This document shows, in pieces, positions 62,790-64,000 of a stretch of 64,000 bases of DNA. Each line of letters begins with the position of its first letter. Positions within the stretch are counted from its first letter, which is position 1. The DNA comes from Coriobacteriaceae bacterium (lineage in GTDB: Bacteria; Actinomycetota; Coriobacteriia; Coriobacteriales; Coriobacteriaceae), in contig CABJBO010000001.1 of the NCBI GenBank assembly GCA_902363875.1, forward strand, positions 1-64,000, in the 5' to 3' direction. The notes beneath the pieces are model-generated. The model did not search any database. It had not been told where the DNA came from and saw nothing but the letters and a program-made list of their open reading frames with translations. The translations under genes and the position numbers were made by a program.

Positions 62790-64000
62790 GCCGTCTCCTC
62801 TCTGCGAACGACGCTGCGGCAGACGCGAACGCGCGCGCAACGTCGGGGTTAGCAGGATAGTACACATGCGGGAAGCCAGCCGCCAGGGACGGGGTGGTCG
62901 TCATGCACGGCCAGCCCTTGTCGCGCCGGGGCTTCTGCGCCCAAAAGTCGCCGCCCGGGCAGGTGGACTGCCAGTAGTGGAACTCGTGCGCGCGGATGCG
63001 TGTGCCGCGCGGCCCGTAGAGCCCGTCGCGTTGGGAAGTGAGCTCCACGTACCCGAAATGGGACAGCCTTCCCCCGTTCTCGCTTGCGCCCTCAAGGGCG
63101 CCCGCAACAGGCCAGCGCCACCCCTCGCTATCGGCGATTTCGCGCTGCAGGTACAGAAACCCACCGCATTCGGCGACCGTCGGCATGCCGGATTCCACCG
63201 CGCGCCGCACCGCCTCGCGCATCGACACGTTCTCGGAGAGCTGCCGCGCATGGAGTTCCGGGTAGCCGCCCCCCAGATAGAGGGCGCTTGTCCCCCGGGG
63301 CAACTCGCTATCACACAGGGGGCTGAAAAAGGCCAGCTCGCAACCCAGGTCCTCGAGCGCGCGCAGATTCTCCTCGTAATAGAACGAGAACGCCTCGTCA
63401 CGCGCGACGGCGACGATGGGCCGCGCTCCCGCGATCGGCTCCAACCGGTAAGGTTCCTCGCGGATATCGGGTGCCGTCGCCGCTATTTCGAGCAAGCGGT
63501 CGACGTCGATGCTCTTTTCCACCAGCTCGGCCATCTTGTCGATGCGCGCGGAGAGCTGCTCGACCTCGTCGGCGGTCACAAGCCCCAGATGCCGGCTTTC
63601 GAGCGAGAACGCCTCGTCGGCGGGGATATTCCCCAAAACCGCGACGCCCGTGTGCTTCTCGATCGCAGGCGCCGCGTAGGCGCAGGCAGCGGCGCTCATC
63701 TTGTTCAGCACGACGCCGCGCACGTTCGCACAAGGCAGGAACTCGGCGATGCCGCGGATTACAGCGGCGAGCGATAAAGACGCCCCGCGCCCGTTCACCA
63801 CTAAAACGACCGGCGTTTCCGTGTCGCGCGCAACCTGGTAGCTGCTCGCGTCGGCCACGCCGGGCGCCATGCCGTCGTAGAAGCCCATAACCCCCTCGAG
63901 CACCGCGACATCCGCGCCCGCGGCGCCGCGTGCGAGCAGGGCGCGCAGCGTCGGGGCGTCGGTGAAGAAGCCGTCTAAATTGCCCGAGCGCGCACCCACG
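62782..64000 (-). CDS. cbiA: Cobyrinate a,c-diamide synthase (5' end outside window)
   Basis: Amidates the a and c carboxylates of cobyrinic acid with glutamine and ATP. The visible 406 residues lack only the N-terminal P-loop, which lies beyond base 64000. Seen are EGVMGFYDGMAPGVADASS, VVLNKMSAAACAYAAP, VAVARDEAFSFYYEENL, ALYLGGGYPELHARQLSEN, the amidotransferase nucleophile in TVAECGGFLYLQREIA and FGYVELTSQRDGL...RAHEFHYW. First visible gene of the operon; its promoter and any cobalamin riboswitch would be outside the window. Confidence 0.94.
   Translation of the reverse strand, partial: VGARSGNLDGFFTDAPTLRALLARGAAGADVAVLEGVMGFYDGMAPGVADASSYQVARDTETPVVLVVNGRGASLSLAAVIRGIAEFLPCANVRGVVLNKMSAAACAYAAPAIEKHTGVAVLGNIPADEAFSLESRHLGLVTADEVEQLSARIDKMAELVEKSIDVDRLLEIAATAPDIREEPYRLEPIAGARPIVAVARDEAFSFYYEENLRALEDLGCELAFFSPLCDSELPRGTSALYLGGGYPELHARQLSENVSMREAVRRAVESGMPTVAECGGFLYLQREIADSEGWRWPVAGALEGASENGGRLSHFGYVELTSQRDGLYGPRGTRIRAHEFHYWQSTCPGGDFWAQKPRRDKGWPCMTTTPSLAAGFPHVYYPANPDVARAFASAAASFAERRRHG

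Overview
The window looks like a chromosomal segment of a high-GC Coriobacteriia gut actinobacterium, most likely Collinsella or a close relative. This is inferred from the glgB-glgP-glgC-glgD-glgA set with histone-like lysine/alanine tails, the LoaP-led exopolysaccharide locus and the base composition; no 16S rRNA gene is present to confirm it.

Positions 600-20750, minus strand: a capsule/exopolysaccharide locus read from right to left. It starts with a LoaP/NusG-type antiterminator, then an initiating phosphoglycosyl transferase, glycosyltransferases, a heparinase II/III-type protein, a UDP-ManNAc dehydrogenase, a Wzy-like polymerase, a Wzx-like flippase, a sugar aminotransferase, an ATP-grasp ligase, rfbA, rfbB, wecB and finally a large unrecognised membrane protein. 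The sugar-nucleotide genes predict UDP-ManNAcA and a dTDP-4-amino-4,6-dideoxyhexose that the ATP-grasp enzyme may acylate. Two decayed genes lie inside the locus: a second ATP-grasp ligase (6413-7352) and a glycosyltransferase (15229-15572). Base composition alternates between GC-rich and AT-rich genes, so the locus is a mosaic.

Positions 21500-37200: a tRNA-Ala(GGC) with its own promoter and terminator, an HAD phosphatase/thiamine pyrophosphokinase pair, then the plus-strand glycogen genes glgB, glgP, glgC, glgD and glgA, followed by a GH13-GH77 fusion enzyme and an FmdB-type zinc ribbon. GlgB and especially GlgA end in long Lys/Ala/Thr tails resembling linker histone. A GGTAAAACG-type operator-like motif occurs upstream of both glgB and the fusion gene.

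Positions 37200-53500: housekeeping genes. rsmB, fmt, def, priA and gltX are on the minus strand; metK, sdaA, an L,D-transpeptidase and a MacA/MacB-type efflux system (adaptor, ATPase, permease) are on the plus strand.

Positions 53600-64000, minus strand: an eleven-gene cobalamin operon (cbiA, cobT, cobU, cobS, a CobU-like/CobC fusion, cbiB, cobD, cobQ, cobO, cbiC, cbiJ) with almost every start overlapping the previous stop. It runs off the right edge of the window. A small IS21 transposase fragment lies just past its 3' end.

The most unusual feature of the non-coding DNA is a series of long, nearly perfect inverted repeats (arms of 14-33 bp, total length 60-135 bp), one in almost every larger intergenic gap. 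Most differ in sequence from one another, while the two arms of each are nearly identical. Two (near 37.2 kb and 53.55 kb) are clearly copies of the same element, and one (44.7 kb) carries repeated GGGGAC-type words.
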